NCBI RefSeq assembly: GCF_022179645.1
Contig: NZ_BPRA01000025.1
Location: 29,102 to 93,101 of the forward strand
Direction of reading: 5' to 3'
DNA: 64,000 nucleotides
DNA from: Methylobacterium thuringiense
Lineage (GTDB): Bacteria > Pseudomonadota > Alphaproteobacteria > Rhizobiales > Beijerinckiaceae
Part shown: positions 1 through 8,366 of the stretch, piece after piece
Layout of the letters: each line of letters opens with the position of its first letter
Position numbering within the stretch: position 1 is the first letter of the stretch
Position numbers and translations under genes: made by a program
Notes under the pieces: generated by a model
What the model was told of the DNA's origin: nothing
The model's database searches: none
Seen by the model: only the letters and a program-made list of their open reading frames with translations

Positions 1-2
1 CC

Positions 3-470
3 GGCATGAACGGCTACATCGCCAAGCCGCTGGACCGGAAGGGCCTCTGCGCGGCGGTGGAGGCGGAACTCGCCTCCTCGCTGGTGCTCGAGACCCGTCG
101 CGGCGGCGGCGAGGCGCCGACGATCTTCGACCGCGCCGCCTATGACGGCCTGATCGCGAGCCTCGGGGCCGAGGCGGCACAGAGCGCGCTGCGCGGCTTC
201 ATCGTGCTGGTCGAGGCGGCCCACGACGCCGACCCGTCGATCCCCGGTTCCGCCAGGACCGATGCCGACACGATCGCCGTAGCCGCACGCCGGCTCGGCT
301 TCCTCGACCTCGCCTCGTCGCACGATCGCCTCGCGGCGGCCGAGCCGGGCCCGGCCGAAGAGGCCGCCCTGAAACGCGCCCGCGTCGCCCGCGAACTCGC
401 CCGGCGCGTCTTCGACGAACTCGCTTTCAACGATCGCGGCGCGGCCCGGCCCCAGGTCGCGCTGCTCTAA
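3..470 (+). CDS. C-terminal part of a hybrid histidine kinase / receiver protein (cut by window edge)
   Basis: The reading frame is open to the left edge, so the gene starts outside the window; 155 codons are visible. The first residues, GMNGYIAKPLDRKGL, are the end of a response-regulator receiver domain: the conserved Lys-Pro pair after beta-5 followed by helix alpha-5. The remaining ~130 residues are helical and Ala-rich (for example AAVARRLGFLDLASSHDRL), resembling a degenerate histidine phosphotransfer module, although no clear phosphorylatable His motif is present. A complete hybrid kinase at 44912-46996 ends in a similar receiver tail (FDGFLPKPLDLKAL), so the missing part is probably kinase plus receiver. 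The Hpt assignment is inference. Confidence 0.7.
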   Translation, partial: GMNGYIAKPLDRKGLCAAVEAELASSLVLETRRGGGEAPTIFDRAAYDGLIASLGAEAAQSALRGFIVLVEAAHDADPSIPGSARTDADTIAVAARRLGFLDLASSHDRLAAAEPGPAEEAALKRARVARELARRVFDELAFNDRGAARPQVALL

Positions 471-614
471 GGCCCATGGGCTCTGGGCGGCGCGTTCGCG
501 TGCCGCCTTGGCGCTGAGGCCTGCCGCTGCTATCTCCCGCGGCTCGGACGCTTCCCTCTTCAGACCTGCCGTGCGCCGCCAGCCCCTCGGACGGGCCGCC
601 TCGCGCCGGGGACC

Positions 615-2423
615 ATGATGACCACCGCACCCATCGACAACATCCGCAACTTCTCCATCGTCGCGCATATCGACCACGGCAAGTCGACGCTCGCCGACCG
701 GTTGATCCAGACCACCGGCACGGTCGCGCTCCGCGACATGAGCGAGCAGATGCTCGACTCGATGGATATCGAGAAGGAGCGCGGCATCACGATCAAGGCG
801 CAGACCGTGCGCCTCGAATACCGCGCGGAGGACGGCAAGGATTACGTCCTCAACCTCATGGACACGCCCGGCCACGTCGACTTCGCCTACGAGGTGTCTC
901 GCAGTCTGGCCGCCTGCGAGGGCTCCCTTCTGGTGGTCGACGCCTCCCAGGGCGTCGAGGCGCAGACGCTGGCCAACGTCTACCAGGCGCTGGACGCCAA
1001 CCACGAGATCGTGCCGGTCCTCAACAAGATCGACCTGCCGGCGGCCGAGCCCGACCGCATCAAGCAGCAGATCGAGGAGGTGATCGGGCTCGACGCTTCG
1101 GACGCCGTGGCGATTTCGGCCAAGAGCGGCCTCAACATCGAGGCGGTGCTGGAGGCGATCGTCACCCGGCTGCCGCCGCCGAAGGGCGACCGCGACGCGC
1201 CCCTCAAGGCCCTCCTCGTCGACAGCTGGTACGACGTCTATCTCGGCGTCGTCGTGCTGGTGCGCATCGTCGACGGCGTGCTTAAGAAGGGCATGAACAT
1301 CCGCATGATGCGGGCCGACGCCGTGCACGGCGTCGACAAGATCGGCGTGTTTCGCCCGAAGATGACCGACATCGCCGAGCTCGGCCCCGGCGAAGTCGGC
1401 TTCTTCACCGGCTCGATCAAGGAGGTCGCCGACACCCGCGTCGGCGACACGCTCACGGAAGACAAGCGGCAGTGCAAGGACATGCTGCCGGGCTTCAAAG
1501 AGGTCCAGTCGGTGGTGTTCTGCGGGCTCTTCCCCGTCGACGCCGCCGAGTTCGAGACCCTGCGCAGCGCCATGAGCAAGCTGCGCCTGAACGATGCCAG
1601 CTTCTCCTACGAGATGGAGACCAGCGCGGCCCTCGGCTTCGGCTTCCGTTGCGGCTTCCTCGGCCTGCTCCACCTCGAGATCATCCAGGAGCGGCTCGAG
1701 CGCGAGTTCAACCTCGACCTGATCTCGACGGCGCCGAGCGTGGTCTACCGTCTCGCGATGACCGACGGCTCGACCAAGGAGCTGCACAACCCGGCCGACA
1801 TGCCGGACGTGATGAAGATCACCGCGATCAACGAGCCCTGGATCCGCGCCTCGATCCTGACGCCCGACGAATATCTCGGCGGCGTGCTGAAGCTCTGCCA
1901 GGACCGGCGCGGCAGCCAGGTCGACCTCAACTACGTCGGCAAGCGTGCCATGGTCGTCTACGACCTGCCGCTCAACGAGGTTGTGTTCGATTTCTACGAC
2001 CGCCTGAAATCGATCTCGAAAGGCTATGCCAGCTTCGACTACCACATCTCCGACTACCGCGAGGGCGACCTCGTGAAGATGTCGATCCTCGTCAACGCCG
2101 AGCCGGTCGACGCCCTCTCGATGCTGGTCCACCGCTCGCGCGCCGAGCATCGCGGCCGCGCCATGTGCGAGAAGCTGAAGGACCTGATTCCCCGCCACCT
2201 GTTCCAGATTCCGGTCCAGGCGGCGCTCGGCGGCAAGATCATCGCTCGCGAGACCATCAAGGCCCTCTCCAAGGACGTCACCGCCAAGTGCTACGGCGGC
2301 GACATCTCCCGCAAGCGGAAGCTTCTGGACAAGCAGAAGGAGGGCAAGAAGAAGATGCGCCAGTTCGGCCGCGTCGAGATCCCGCAGGAGGCATTCATCG
2401 CCGCACTGAAGATGGACGATTGA
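615..2423 (+). CDS. lepA: Elongation factor 4 (LepA), ribosomal back-translocase GTPase
   Basis: Translation GTPase that acts on stalled or mis-translocated ribosomes. At 602 aa it is the normal family length. The G1 loop AHIDHGKST is at residues 17-25, the G3 motif DTPGH at 83-87 and NKID at 137-140. The LepA-specific C-terminal region is complete, with a basic stretch ([19 protein letters not shown]) near the end. Two adjacent ATG codons (615 and 618) are possible starts; the first is used. A weak GGGGA stands just upstream. The gene is monocistronic in appearance, followed by a 96-bp gap. TypA, a related GTPase, is encoded at 8618-10447 on the other strand. Confidence 0.97.
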   Translation: MMTTAPIDNIRNFSIVAHIDHGKSTLADRLIQTTGTVALRDMSEQMLDSMDIEKERGITIKAQTVRLEYRAEDGKDYVLNLMDTPGHVDFAYEVSRSLAACEGSLLVVDASQGVEAQTLANVYQALDANHEIVPVLNKIDLPAAEPDRIKQQIEEVIGLDASDAVAISAKSGLNIEAVLEAIVTRLPPPKGDRDAPLKALLVDSWYDVYLGVVVLVRIVDGVLKKGMNIRMMRADAVHGVDKIGVFRPKMTDIAELGPGEVGFFTGSIKEVADTRVGDTLTEDKRQCKDMLPGFKEVQSVVFCGLFPVDAAEFETLRSAMSKLRLNDASFSYEMETSAALGFGFRCGFLGLLHLEIIQERLEREFNLDLISTAPSVVYRLAMTDGSTKELHNPADMPDVMKITAINEPWIRASILTPDEYLGGVLKLCQDRRGSQVDLNYVGKRAMVVYDLPLNEVVFDFYDRLKSISKGYASFDYHISDYREGDLVKMSILVNAEPVDALSMLVHRSRAEHRGRAMCEKLKDLIPRHLFQIPVQAALGGKIIARETIKALSKDVTAKCYGGDISRKRKLLDKQKEGKKKMRQFGRVEIPQEAFIAALKMDD

Positions 2424-2519
2424 GTGGCGGCGTCTGGCCGAATATAGTGTCCGGCAGGCGGCCTGGGCGCGAATTTTGCACCCAGCGGGCGTCAATCAAA
2501 TCGAAGGAGACTTCGATCC

Positions 2520-3308
2520 GTGCGCTTCATTTGGTGTGGCCGCTCGAGACGCGGGGGGATCGCAGCTTGGGCGGTGATGGTCGCCGCATCCCTGGCTGGG
2601 TACGGTGGTTCGATCGCCGCGGCCGTCGCCGCGGATGAGATCGTGATCGCCACGATCACGGGTGGTCGTCTTTTCGTGCTCGGCACGACCAGCGAGTCTC
2701 GCCAGCGCGTCGTCCTGGACGGCCGGTTCGAGACCACCTCCGACGAAGCGAGATCGTTTCAGTTCGAACTCGTCTACCATCCGGCGACCTGCATCGTCGG
2801 CGCGACGATCGGGAACGAGACCCGCGAAGCCGTCGTCAGCAATTGCAGTCAACGCAGCGCGACGGCGGATCCGAACCCCGCGACCGCTGTCGACGGGCAG
2901 CGTGACCGCCAGGCGATCGTGCCGGCGCCTCCGGCTCCACCGGAGCCGGCGCGACCCCAAAGCCTGCCTGTCGCGCCGGAGGCGCAAGGCGTGGCGGCGC
3001 TCCCCGTTCCCCAGGTTCCGGAACCGGATGCCGTGCCGCCCGTCGCCGCGTCTGCGGCCCCGGAGCCGGCATTCGCGCCTCACGCGATGGTGCGCGCACC
3101 GCGGCCGCCCCTGCGGCCGTCCGATGCCAGGCTCAAGCCGGCGCCTGCCGCACATGACGAGCGGGCCAAGCACCGTCCCGCTCTGGCGGCTCCGATCAAG
3201 CTGGCGTCCGACGGCGTCGCCGAGACGGCGGATCGAAAAGCGAAGCCGACGCCCAAGCCGATCGTGCAAAGACGCAAACCGGTGCCCGCGCAGCCCCCTG
3301 TCGAATAG
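2520..3308 (+). CDS. Exported proline/alanine-rich protein of unknown function
   Basis: This 262-aa protein has a GTG start supported by a good Shine-Dalgarno (GAAGGAGA at 2502-2509). The N terminus is a signal peptide (basic RSRRGG, then a hydrophobic stretch to about residue 37, ending AAVAADE). Residues 40-115 form a small, probably beta-rich domain with two cysteines that could form a disulfide. Residues 116-262 are low-complexity, rich in Pro, Ala and charged residues, as in periplasmic or cell-wall spanning linkers. I recognise no family. It is flanked by lepA (same strand) and the convergent sensor kinase gene, so context gives no function. Confidence 0.75.
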   Translation: MRFIWCGRSRRGGIAAWAVMVAASLAGYGGSIAAAVAADEIVIATITGGRLFVLGTTSESRQRVVLDGRFETTSDEARSFQFELVYHPATCIVGATIGNETREAVVSNCSQRSATADPNPATAVDGQRDRQAIVPAPPAPPEPARPQSLPVAPEAQGVAALPVPQVPEPDAVPPVAASAAPEPAFAPHAMVRAPRPPLRPSDARLKPAPAAHDERAKHRPALAAPIKLASDGVAETADRKAKPTPKPIVQRRKPVPAQPPVE

Positions 3309-3339
3309 AGCCGCGTTCGGCGGTCCGCCTACGGCCACG

Positions 3340-4683
3340 TCAGGCCGTGTGCCATTCCAGCGCGACCTGCAAGCCGCCGAGCTCCGACGCTCCCAACGCG
3401 ACCTGCCCCCCGGTCTCTTCGGCGATGTCCGAAGAAATCGCAAGGCCGAAGCCGGTGCCGGGCTTGGTCTCGTCCCAGCGGCGGCCGCGGGCAATGCGGG
3501 CGATGGCCGCCGCGCTCATGCCGGGACCGTCATCCGCGATGACGAGGCGGCTGTCCGAGCCGTCCGACGCGCCGGTGACGACGACGCGGCGGTGGGCCCA
3601 TTTGCGGGCGTTGTCCAACAGATTGCCGAGCAGCTCGGTGAGGTCGCCCTCGTCGCCGGGATAGCTCAGCGCGGCGGGGACATTCACCTCCCACGACAGC
3701 GAATCCGCGTCCGGCAGCCGGCGCAAAGTCGCGACGAGGCGCGCGACCACCGGGGCGACCGGGCAGGCGCGGCGGCGGAGATTGCCCGCGGCGGCGACGC
3801 GTGCACGCACCAGCGCCCGCTCGACCTGCCGGCCCATGGCGAGGGCCTGTCCCTCGATCTCGGCCGAGAGCTCCGGCCGGTCGTCGGCGCTGTGCCGGGC
3901 GAGGGCCGTCAGCACTGCCAGCGGCGTCTTGAGGCCGTGCGCCATGTCGCCGGCCTGGGTCCGAGCGCGCTGGAGGGCGCGCTCCTGCACGCCGATCAGC
4001 CGGTTGAGGTCGTCGACCAGCGGCTGGACCTCGTCCGGAAAGTCCCCCGGCAGCGTGGTGCGGGCGCCGTCGTGGATGGCGCGCAGATCCGTGCGCAGCG
4101 CCCGGAACGGCCGCAGCGCCCGCTGTACGAAGACAGACATGGCCAGCGCCAGGACGAGGCCGAGCCCGACCAGCGCCGGCACGATCAGGCCGAGGAAGGT
4201 GGTGCGGCTCGCGGCGAGGTCGCGCCGGTCCATGGCCACGGTGATCGTCAGCGGCGTCGGCGCCGGCTCGCGGCCGATGGTGATGCGGCGGCCGACGGCG
4301 ATCAGGCGCGCGCCTTCCGGCCCGTCGAGGTCGACGGTGTGCCGATCGGTTGGAGGGGAGGGGAGGCTCTTGTCCCAGAGCGAGCGCGAGTGCAGATCCG
4401 CCGCCCGGTCCGGTCCGTCGGGCGCGATCTGCCAGTAGAGGCCGCCATAGGGCGTGGCCAAGCGCGGGTCGGCCGGCTCGGCCCCGAGCTGCAGGCGGCC
4501 GTCCGGCGCGCGCGAGACCTGCCCCGCCAGAAATTTCGCCGTGCGGTCGAGGTCCTCGGCCGTGCGCGCGTCGAGCACCCGGTCGAAGATCAGGACGAGC
4601 CCGGCACCCGCGAGGGCGAGCGCCAGGGCGATCAGCCCCGCCGCGGCGAGGCTCAGCCGCAGCCGTAGGGAGCGGAGCTTCAC
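3340..4683 (-). CDS. Sensor histidine kinase, PhoQ/QseC-like
   Basis: This 447-aa membrane kinase has transmembrane helices at about residues 12-32 and 163-186 enclosing a periplasmic sensor domain of ~130 residues. A HAMP linker follows, then the dimerisation/phosphoacceptor segment DMAHGLKTPL with His249, and an ATP-binding domain with the N box (NLLDNARKWA), G1 (DDGPGM) and G2 (GTGFGLAI). It starts with GTG at 4683 and overlaps the stop of the upstream response regulator gene by four bases (GTGA), so the pair is translationally coupled. The divergent PepSY genes suggest the sensor monitors the envelope, possibly cations or cationic peptides; that ligand is inference. Confidence 0.93.
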   Translation of the reverse strand: MKLRSLRLRLSLAAAGLIALALALAGAGLVLIFDRVLDARTAEDLDRTAKFLAGQVSRAPDGRLQLGAEPADPRLATPYGGLYWQIAPDGPDRAADLHSRSLWDKSLPSPPTDRHTVDLDGPEGARLIAVGRRITIGREPAPTPLTITVAMDRRDLAASRTTFLGLIVPALVGLGLVLALAMSVFVQRALRPFRALRTDLRAIHDGARTTLPGDFPDEVQPLVDDLNRLIGVQERALQRARTQAGDMAHGLKTPLAVLTALARHSADDRPELSAEIEGQALAMGRQVERALVRARVAAAGNLRRRACPVAPVVARLVATLRRLPDADSLSWEVNVPAALSYPGDEGDLTELLGNLLDNARKWAHRRVVVTGASDGSDSRLVIADDGPGMSAAAIARIARGRRWDETKPGTGFGLAISSDIAEETGGQVALGASELGGLQVALEWHTA

Positions 4684-5351
4684 GACGCCTCGGAATCGGC
4701 CGGGATGATGTAGCCGTGGCCGCGGCGGGTCTCGATCAAGGGCACGCCGAGCTTGCGCCGCAGGCGGGTCAGCAGCGCCTCGATGGCGTTGGCCTCGCGC
4801 TCCGTGCCGGAATCGTAGAGGTGGTCCAGGAGTTCACCCGGGGGCACCACCTGTCCCTGCCGGTGCAGCAGGAAGGCGAGCAGCCGGTATTCGAGCGCCG
4901 TCAGGCTCATCGGCCGGCCTTCGACGCCGACCTCGCGGGTGCGGGTGTCGAGCTCGACCGGGCCGGCCTTGAGCACGGGCGAGGCGTGGCCGGCGCTGCG
5001 GCGCAGGATGGCGCGCAGCCGCGCCACCAGCTCCTCCATCCGGAACGGCTTGACGAGGTAGTCGTCGGCGCCCGCGTCGATGCCCTCGACGCGCTCGCGC
5101 CAGCCGTCGCGGGCGGTGAGGATCAGCACGGGCAGGGGCTTGTCCGTCGCGCGCAGCTTCTTCAGCACGCTGAGGCCGTCGAGGCGGGGCAGGCCGAGAT
5201 CGAGCACCATGGCGTCATAGCTCTCGACCTCCGCCTGGAACCACGCCGCCTCGCCGTCGCCCACCACGTCGGCGACGTAGCCGGCCCGCTCCAGGCCCTG
5301 CCGCACGTCCTCGGCGATGCGCGGCTCGTCCTCGACGATCAGAATACGCAT
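4680..5351 (-). CDS. OmpR/PhoB-family response regulator
   Basis: This 223-aa regulator is the partner of the kinase whose start it overlaps. The receiver domain has the acidic pocket E7-D8, phosphoacceptor Asp51 in MVLDLGLPRLDG, the conserved Thr79 and Lys101 (LVKPF). A C-terminal winged-helix DNA-binding domain of about 100 residues follows. The ATG at 5351 is the first start after the receiver reading frame opens. A leader of 162 bp separates it from the upstream PepSY gene and contains an element also found upstream of pheA (see 5401-5511). Tandem 11-bp-spaced repeats at 5855-5877, between the two PepSY genes, are the natural candidate operator. Confidence 0.94.
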   Translation of the reverse strand: MRILIVEDEPRIAEDVRQGLERAGYVADVVGDGEAAWFQAEVESYDAMVLDLGLPRLDGLSVLKKLRATDKPLPVLILTARDGWRERVEGIDAGADDYLVKPFRMEELVARLRAILRRSAGHASPVLKAGPVELDTRTREVGVEGRPMSLTALEYRLLAFLLHRQGQVVPPGELLDHLYDSGTEREANAIEALLTRLRRKLGVPLIETRRGHGYIIPADSEAS

Positions 5352-5400
5352 CGAAGATGCTCTTCTTGGGTGGTCATCGAGGCCGGGGCCTTGATGACCG

Positions 5401-5511
5401 TCCGCCGCATGAAGGCAAGTTTTCGCAGTCTGAAGACGTGCGATCGTGGCGACGCGCGGTCGCGCTTGCTGACGGCCGATCGTTGAAAGTTTCGCAACCA
5501 GAGGCCGTCGG
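5401..5511 (-). repeat. Intergenic leader element, copy 1 (shared with 15912-15989)
   Basis: Two blocks are shared with the region upstream of pheA. One is TCCGCCGCAT, at 5401-5410 here. The other is a ~63-bp block (5449-5511) that begins GCGACGCGC, contains TCGCGCTTG and GACGGCCGATCG, and ends GGCCGTCGG. In both places the near block begins 49-50 nt upstream of a leftward start codon and has the same orientation. GACGGCC and GGCCGTC can pair, so a small stem is possible. It could be a mobile palindrome or a shared regulatory leader. Confidence 0.6.
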
Positions 5512-5513
5512 AC

Positions 5514-5831
5514 TCAATCATCGTCGTCGTCATCTTCCTGACCCAGGATCGCGAGCGACTTCGCGTCGACCTTGACCTCGCGGCGCTTTCCCTCGGCGGC
5601 CAGGATCTTGATCTCGTAGAGCCAGCTTCCATGCTTCCGCTTGAGTTCCAGGGCGACGACGTCCCCCGGTACGGCCTTTCGCGCGGCGGCGAGGATTTCG
5701 TCGAGGGGCCGGATCTCGCCGCGTTCCACCGCCTGGCGCGCCTGCTCCTGGTCGTCCTTCGCCTGCACGGACAGGGATACGCCGCCTGCAAGGGCGGCGA
5801 GCAGGAGGGCGAGGGCGGGGAGGCGGGACAT
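5514..5831 (-). CDS. Exported PepSY-domain protein with poly-Asp C terminus
   Basis: This is a 105-aa protein with a signal peptide (residues 1-24, cleavage probably after VQA) and one PepSY-type domain containing the pattern GDVVALELKRKHGSWLYEIK. The C terminus runs into six consecutive aspartates. PepSY proteins are small periplasmic proteins often genetically linked to two-component systems; some inhibit proteases, but the role of this one is unknown. It is the first gene of the leftward PepSY - regulator - kinase cluster and is divergent from a second PepSY gene at 5943. The acidic tail suggests cation binding, which is inference. Confidence 0.85.
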   Translation of the reverse strand: MSRLPALALLLAALAGGVSLSVQAKDDQEQARQAVERGEIRPLDEILAAARKAVPGDVVALELKRKHGSWLYEIKILAAEGKRREVKVDAKSLAILGQEDDDDDD

Positions 5832-5854
5832 GCGCGCGACACTACGAGACGCCG

Positions 5855-5877
5855 GCTGACAGAACGCTGACAGGGCG
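5855..5877. promoter_or_regulatory. Tandem direct repeats, candidate response-regulator operator
   Basis: The 8-mer GCTGACAG occurs at 5855-5862 and again at 5866-5873, exactly 11 bp apart, with a weaker third match (GCGTCAGG) at 5877. OmpR/PhoB-family regulators bind direct repeats phased at about 11 bp. The site lies between divergent PepSY genes, one of which leads the cluster encoding such a regulator. Assignment to that regulator is inference. Confidence 0.5.
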
Positions 5878-5942
5878 CGTCAGGGCCGCGGGGTGGGGCG
5901 CTGCGAAAAGGGGGCATCCGCAACGAACCCAGGATCGACCCC

Positions 5943-6230
5943 ATGAAGACCTTCACCAAGACCCCCACCGCACTGCTCCTCGTCCTCGGCCTCACCCTCG
6001 GTGCCGCCGCCCCGGCGCTCGCCGACCAGCCCGGCAAGGACTGGATGCCGATGGACCAGGTGGTCAAGGCGCTGAGCCAGGCCGGCTATGCCGACATCCG
6101 CGAAGTCGAGGCCGACGACGGCCACTGGGAGGGCAAGGCCACGAAGGACGGCAAGCTGATCGAATTCCACGCCGACGCGAAGACGGGCGCCATCACCAAG
6201 GAGAAGCCCGCCGACAAGGACGACGACTGA
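5943..6230 (+). CDS. Exported PepSY-domain protein
   Basis: This 95-aa protein has a signal peptide (MKTFTKTPTALLLVLGLTLG, cleavage near ALA-DQ) and a PepSY/YpeB-like domain. The pattern (QVVKALSQAGYADIREVE, then WEGKATKDGKLIEFHADAKTG) is typical of small PepSY proteins. The C terminus is acidic (DKDDD), echoing the divergent gene at 5514. Its promoter region shares the candidate operator at 5855-5877 with the two-component cluster, so both PepSY proteins are probably controlled together. Function is unknown. Confidence 0.85.
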   Translation: MKTFTKTPTALLLVLGLTLGAAAPALADQPGKDWMPMDQVVKALSQAGYADIREVEADDGHWEGKATKDGKLIEFHADAKTGAITKEKPADKDDD

Positions 6231-6295
6231 GCCCCGCGCTCCGGCCGGCGTGCCTCGGCACCCGGCCGCCCCGTCCCCGATGTGAAAGCTGCCGA

Positions 6296-6376
6296 ATGTC
6301 GATGATCGCGATCGCCGCCCTCACCATCGGCCTCGCCCTTGCGGGCAAGGTCCTCTGCCCCGATACTCGCGCCTGA
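6296..6376 (+). CDS. Possible tiny hydrophobic peptide (26 aa)
   Basis: The short frame MSMIAIAALTIGLALAGKVL... ends in CPDTRA and would encode one membrane-spanning helix. It lies 65 bp after the PepSY stop on the same strand. The ribosome-binding site is weak (GAAAG). Its only support is the hydrophobic composition and a second similar-sized frame right after it; it may be chance. Confidence 0.25.
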   Translation: MSMIAIAALTIGLALAGKVLCPDTRA

Positions 6377-6413
6377 ACCTCAGGCCCTTCCCCAAGCGAC
6401 AAGGAAGTCCCCG

Positions 6414-6509
6414 ATGGCCGTCTTCAGCTCCGCCCCCCTCACCCTCAGCCTCGCCCTGTTCGGCATGGCCTACCTGAACGACGCAGCCCTGCGCATGCTG
6501 CGCCGCTGA
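6414..6509 (+). CDS. Possible small membrane peptide (31 aa)
   Basis: The frame MAVFSSAPLTLSLALFGMAY... ends in ALRMLRR. It would be one transmembrane helix with a basic C-terminal end, a usual layout for small regulatory membrane peptides. The ATG at 6414 has a good Shine-Dalgarno (AAGGAAG) at proper spacing. It is co-directional with the PepSY gene and the 26-codon frame before it. Codon context is otherwise uninformative. Confidence 0.4.
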   Translation: MAVFSSAPLTLSLALFGMAYLNDAALRMLRR

Positions 6510-6516
6510 CCGGCGC

Positions 6517-7446
6517 TCACAGCCCGTAGGCGAGATCGATCGCCGCCCGCGCCAGCACGCCGTCACGCGGCCTCAACGCGTCGAGCACCGAAAAGTGGTT
6601 CGCCTTCGGCACCGGGATCAGGGCGCCGGGGGCGTGCTGCGCCGCGCGGAAGGCATGCAGCACGCGGGAATTTTCGACCAGCGGCGACAGCTCCGACGTG
6701 CCGTAGGCAAGCGTCAGCGGCTTCTCCACCGCCGGTAGCCGCAGCGGCGACAGCGTCGCCACCTCCTCGTCGGTGAGCTTGAGCTTGTCGTTGAGATAGG
6801 TGTCGCGCAGGGGCGCCAACTCGAAAATGCCGGAGATGGCGAGCCCGGCCCGCACGCTCGGATGCGACAGCAGCCGCGCCGCGAGATGCCCGCCCGCCGA
6901 CCAGCCCGACACGATCACCGGCCCCGCGATGCCGTGCTTCGGCCCCTCGCGGCCGAGCCAGTCGAGCGCCGCGATGAGTTCCGCCAGGATCTCGGTGAGG
7001 CTCGCCTCCGGCGCCAGCGTGTAGCCCGGCAGCGCCGCCGCCATCCCCGCCTCGCGCACGCCGTCGGTGAGGCAGGCAAAGCTTTCGCGGGAGCGCGACT
7101 GCCAGTAGCCGCCATGGATGAACACGAGGCAAGGCGCCCCGGGGTTCTTGGCCGGGAACAGGTCCCAGCGGTTGCGCTCCTTCCGGCCGTAGGGGAGGTC
7201 GACAGTGTCCTTGTGCTGCCGCCGCAGCTCCACGGAGTCCGCGTTCCAGCGGTCGATCATGCCGGCGCCCTCGGGCACGGCGGCGGAGTTGTTGTAGGCG
7301 GCGTCGCGCTCGACCCGGTTCATGGTCGCCCAGTTGTCGGGACCCTCGACGAGATTCTGCGCGGCGCTCGGGCCTGCCATCAGGCCTCCGCCGATCAGCG
7401 CGCCCGCGGTGCCGGCGAGGAGGGCGCGGCGGTTGGGATCGGTCAT
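6517..7446 (-). CDS. Tat-exported alpha/beta hydrolase (arylformamidase/esterase-like)
   Basis: This 309-aa serine hydrolase has the N-terminal sequence NRRALLAGTAGALIGGG followed by an Ala-rich end, which is a twin-arginine signal peptide. The oxyanion motif HGGYW is at residues 111-115 and the nucleophile elbow GWSAGG places Ser183 as catalytic; His284 (ANHFSVLD) is the probable general base. HGG-type hydrolases include carboxylesterases and N-formylkynurenine formamidases, and the HGGYW/GWSAGG pair is closest to the latter. No kynurenine-pathway gene is nearby and a periplasmic location would be unusual for that role, so the substrate is left open. Confidence 0.85.
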   Translation of the reverse strand: MTDPNRRALLAGTAGALIGGGLMAGPSAAQNLVEGPDNWATMNRVERDAAYNNSAAVPEGAGMIDRWNADSVELRRQHKDTVDLPYGRKERNRWDLFPAKNPGAPCLVFIHGGYWQSRSRESFACLTDGVREAGMAAALPGYTLAPEASLTEILAELIAALDWLGREGPKHGIAGPVIVSGWSAGGHLAARLLSHPSVRAGLAISGIFELAPLRDTYLNDKLKLTDEEVATLSPLRLPAVEKPLTLAYGTSELSPLVENSRVLHAFRAAQHAPGALIPVPKANHFSVLDALRPRDGVLARAAIDLAYGL

Positions 7447-7630
7447 GGGGCTTCCGTGCGCGTGGCGGGCGAAGGTGATCTCGGGCCGTGCGCGTTACTG
7501 TCAAGGTGCAAGGTGGCGGATGGCCATGTCGCCGGATCCGTTCACGCCGGGCCGAACCCGGTCCTATCCTGCAGATGCGGCGGCTCCCCCGGCAATGGCC
7601 GGCGGGACCGGCCATGAGGATCGACCGCCC

Positions 7631-8326
7631 GTGAGATCGACGCATCCGGAGCATCATCTCGTCGACCGCATCGGCTGGCTGCGCGCCGCCGTGCTCGGCG
7701 CCAATGATGGGCTGGTGTCGACGGCGAGCCTCATCGTCGGCGTCGCCGCCTCGGCAGCCGCGCCCACGGAGATCCTGGTCGCCGGAAGCGCGGGCCTCGT
7801 GGCCGGGGCGATGTCGATGGCCGCGGGCGAGTACGTCTCGGTCAGCTCGCAGGCCGATACCGAGCGGGCGGACCTCGCCCGCGAGCGGCGCGAACTGGAG
7901 CAGGACCCGGCCGCCGAGCGGCTCGAACTGGCGCAGATCTACGTCGACCGCGGCCTCGATGCGGACCTCGCCGCCCGGGTGGCCGACCAGCTCATGGCCA
8001 AGGATGCGCTCGGCGCCCACGCCCGCGACGAGCTCGGCATCTCGGCCTTCACCACGGCCCGTCCGGTCCAGGCGGCGCTGACCTCGGCGGCGACCTTCGC
8101 CGCCGGAGCGATCCTGCCGCTGCTTGTGGCCCTGCTCGCGCCGCCCCGGCTCACCGTCTACGCGGTTTCGGCCGCGTCCCTGGTGTTTCTGGCGCTGCTG
8201 GGTGCGCTCGGCGCGCGCGCCGGCGGGGCAGACATCCCCAAGGCGATGGTCCGCGTCGCCTTTTGGGGCGCCTTGGCCATGGCCGTCACGGCCGGCATCG
8301 GGGCGGTGGTCGGCAGGGCGATTTAG
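7631..8326 (+). CDS. VIT1/CCC1-family membrane transporter (probable Fe/Mn exporter)
   Basis: The product is 231 aa. The N terminus HLVDRIGWLRAAVLGANDGL is the hallmark of the VIT1/CCC1 family (first transmembrane helix with the conserved GANDGL). SAGLVAGAMSMAAGEYVSVS is the second conserved segment, then comes a cytoplasmic charged loop (residues ~75-145) that binds metals in characterised members. Three further hydrophobic helices complete it. The frame is open further upstream, but the family alignment and a GAGGA motif at 7616-7620 point to the GTG at 7631. Known members move Fe2+ or Mn2+ out of the cytosol in exchange for protons. Confidence 0.9.
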   Translation: MRSTHPEHHLVDRIGWLRAAVLGANDGLVSTASLIVGVAASAAAPTEILVAGSAGLVAGAMSMAAGEYVSVSSQADTERADLARERRELEQDPAAERLELAQIYVDRGLDADLAARVADQLMAKDALGAHARDELGISAFTTARPVQAALTSAATFAAGAILPLLVALLAPPRLTVYAVSAASLVFLALLGALGARAGGADIPKAMVRVAFWGALAMAVTAGIGAVVGRAI

Positions 8327-8366
8327 GGCATCGGCCCGAAAACGGCCGCCGGACCGAGCCGGCCGC

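Noticed and set aside
7322-7630. N-terminal extension of the VIT-family frame
   Set aside because: About 100 residues without similarity and partly antisense to the Tat signal of the hydrolase gene; the conserved family N terminus begins just after GTG 7631.
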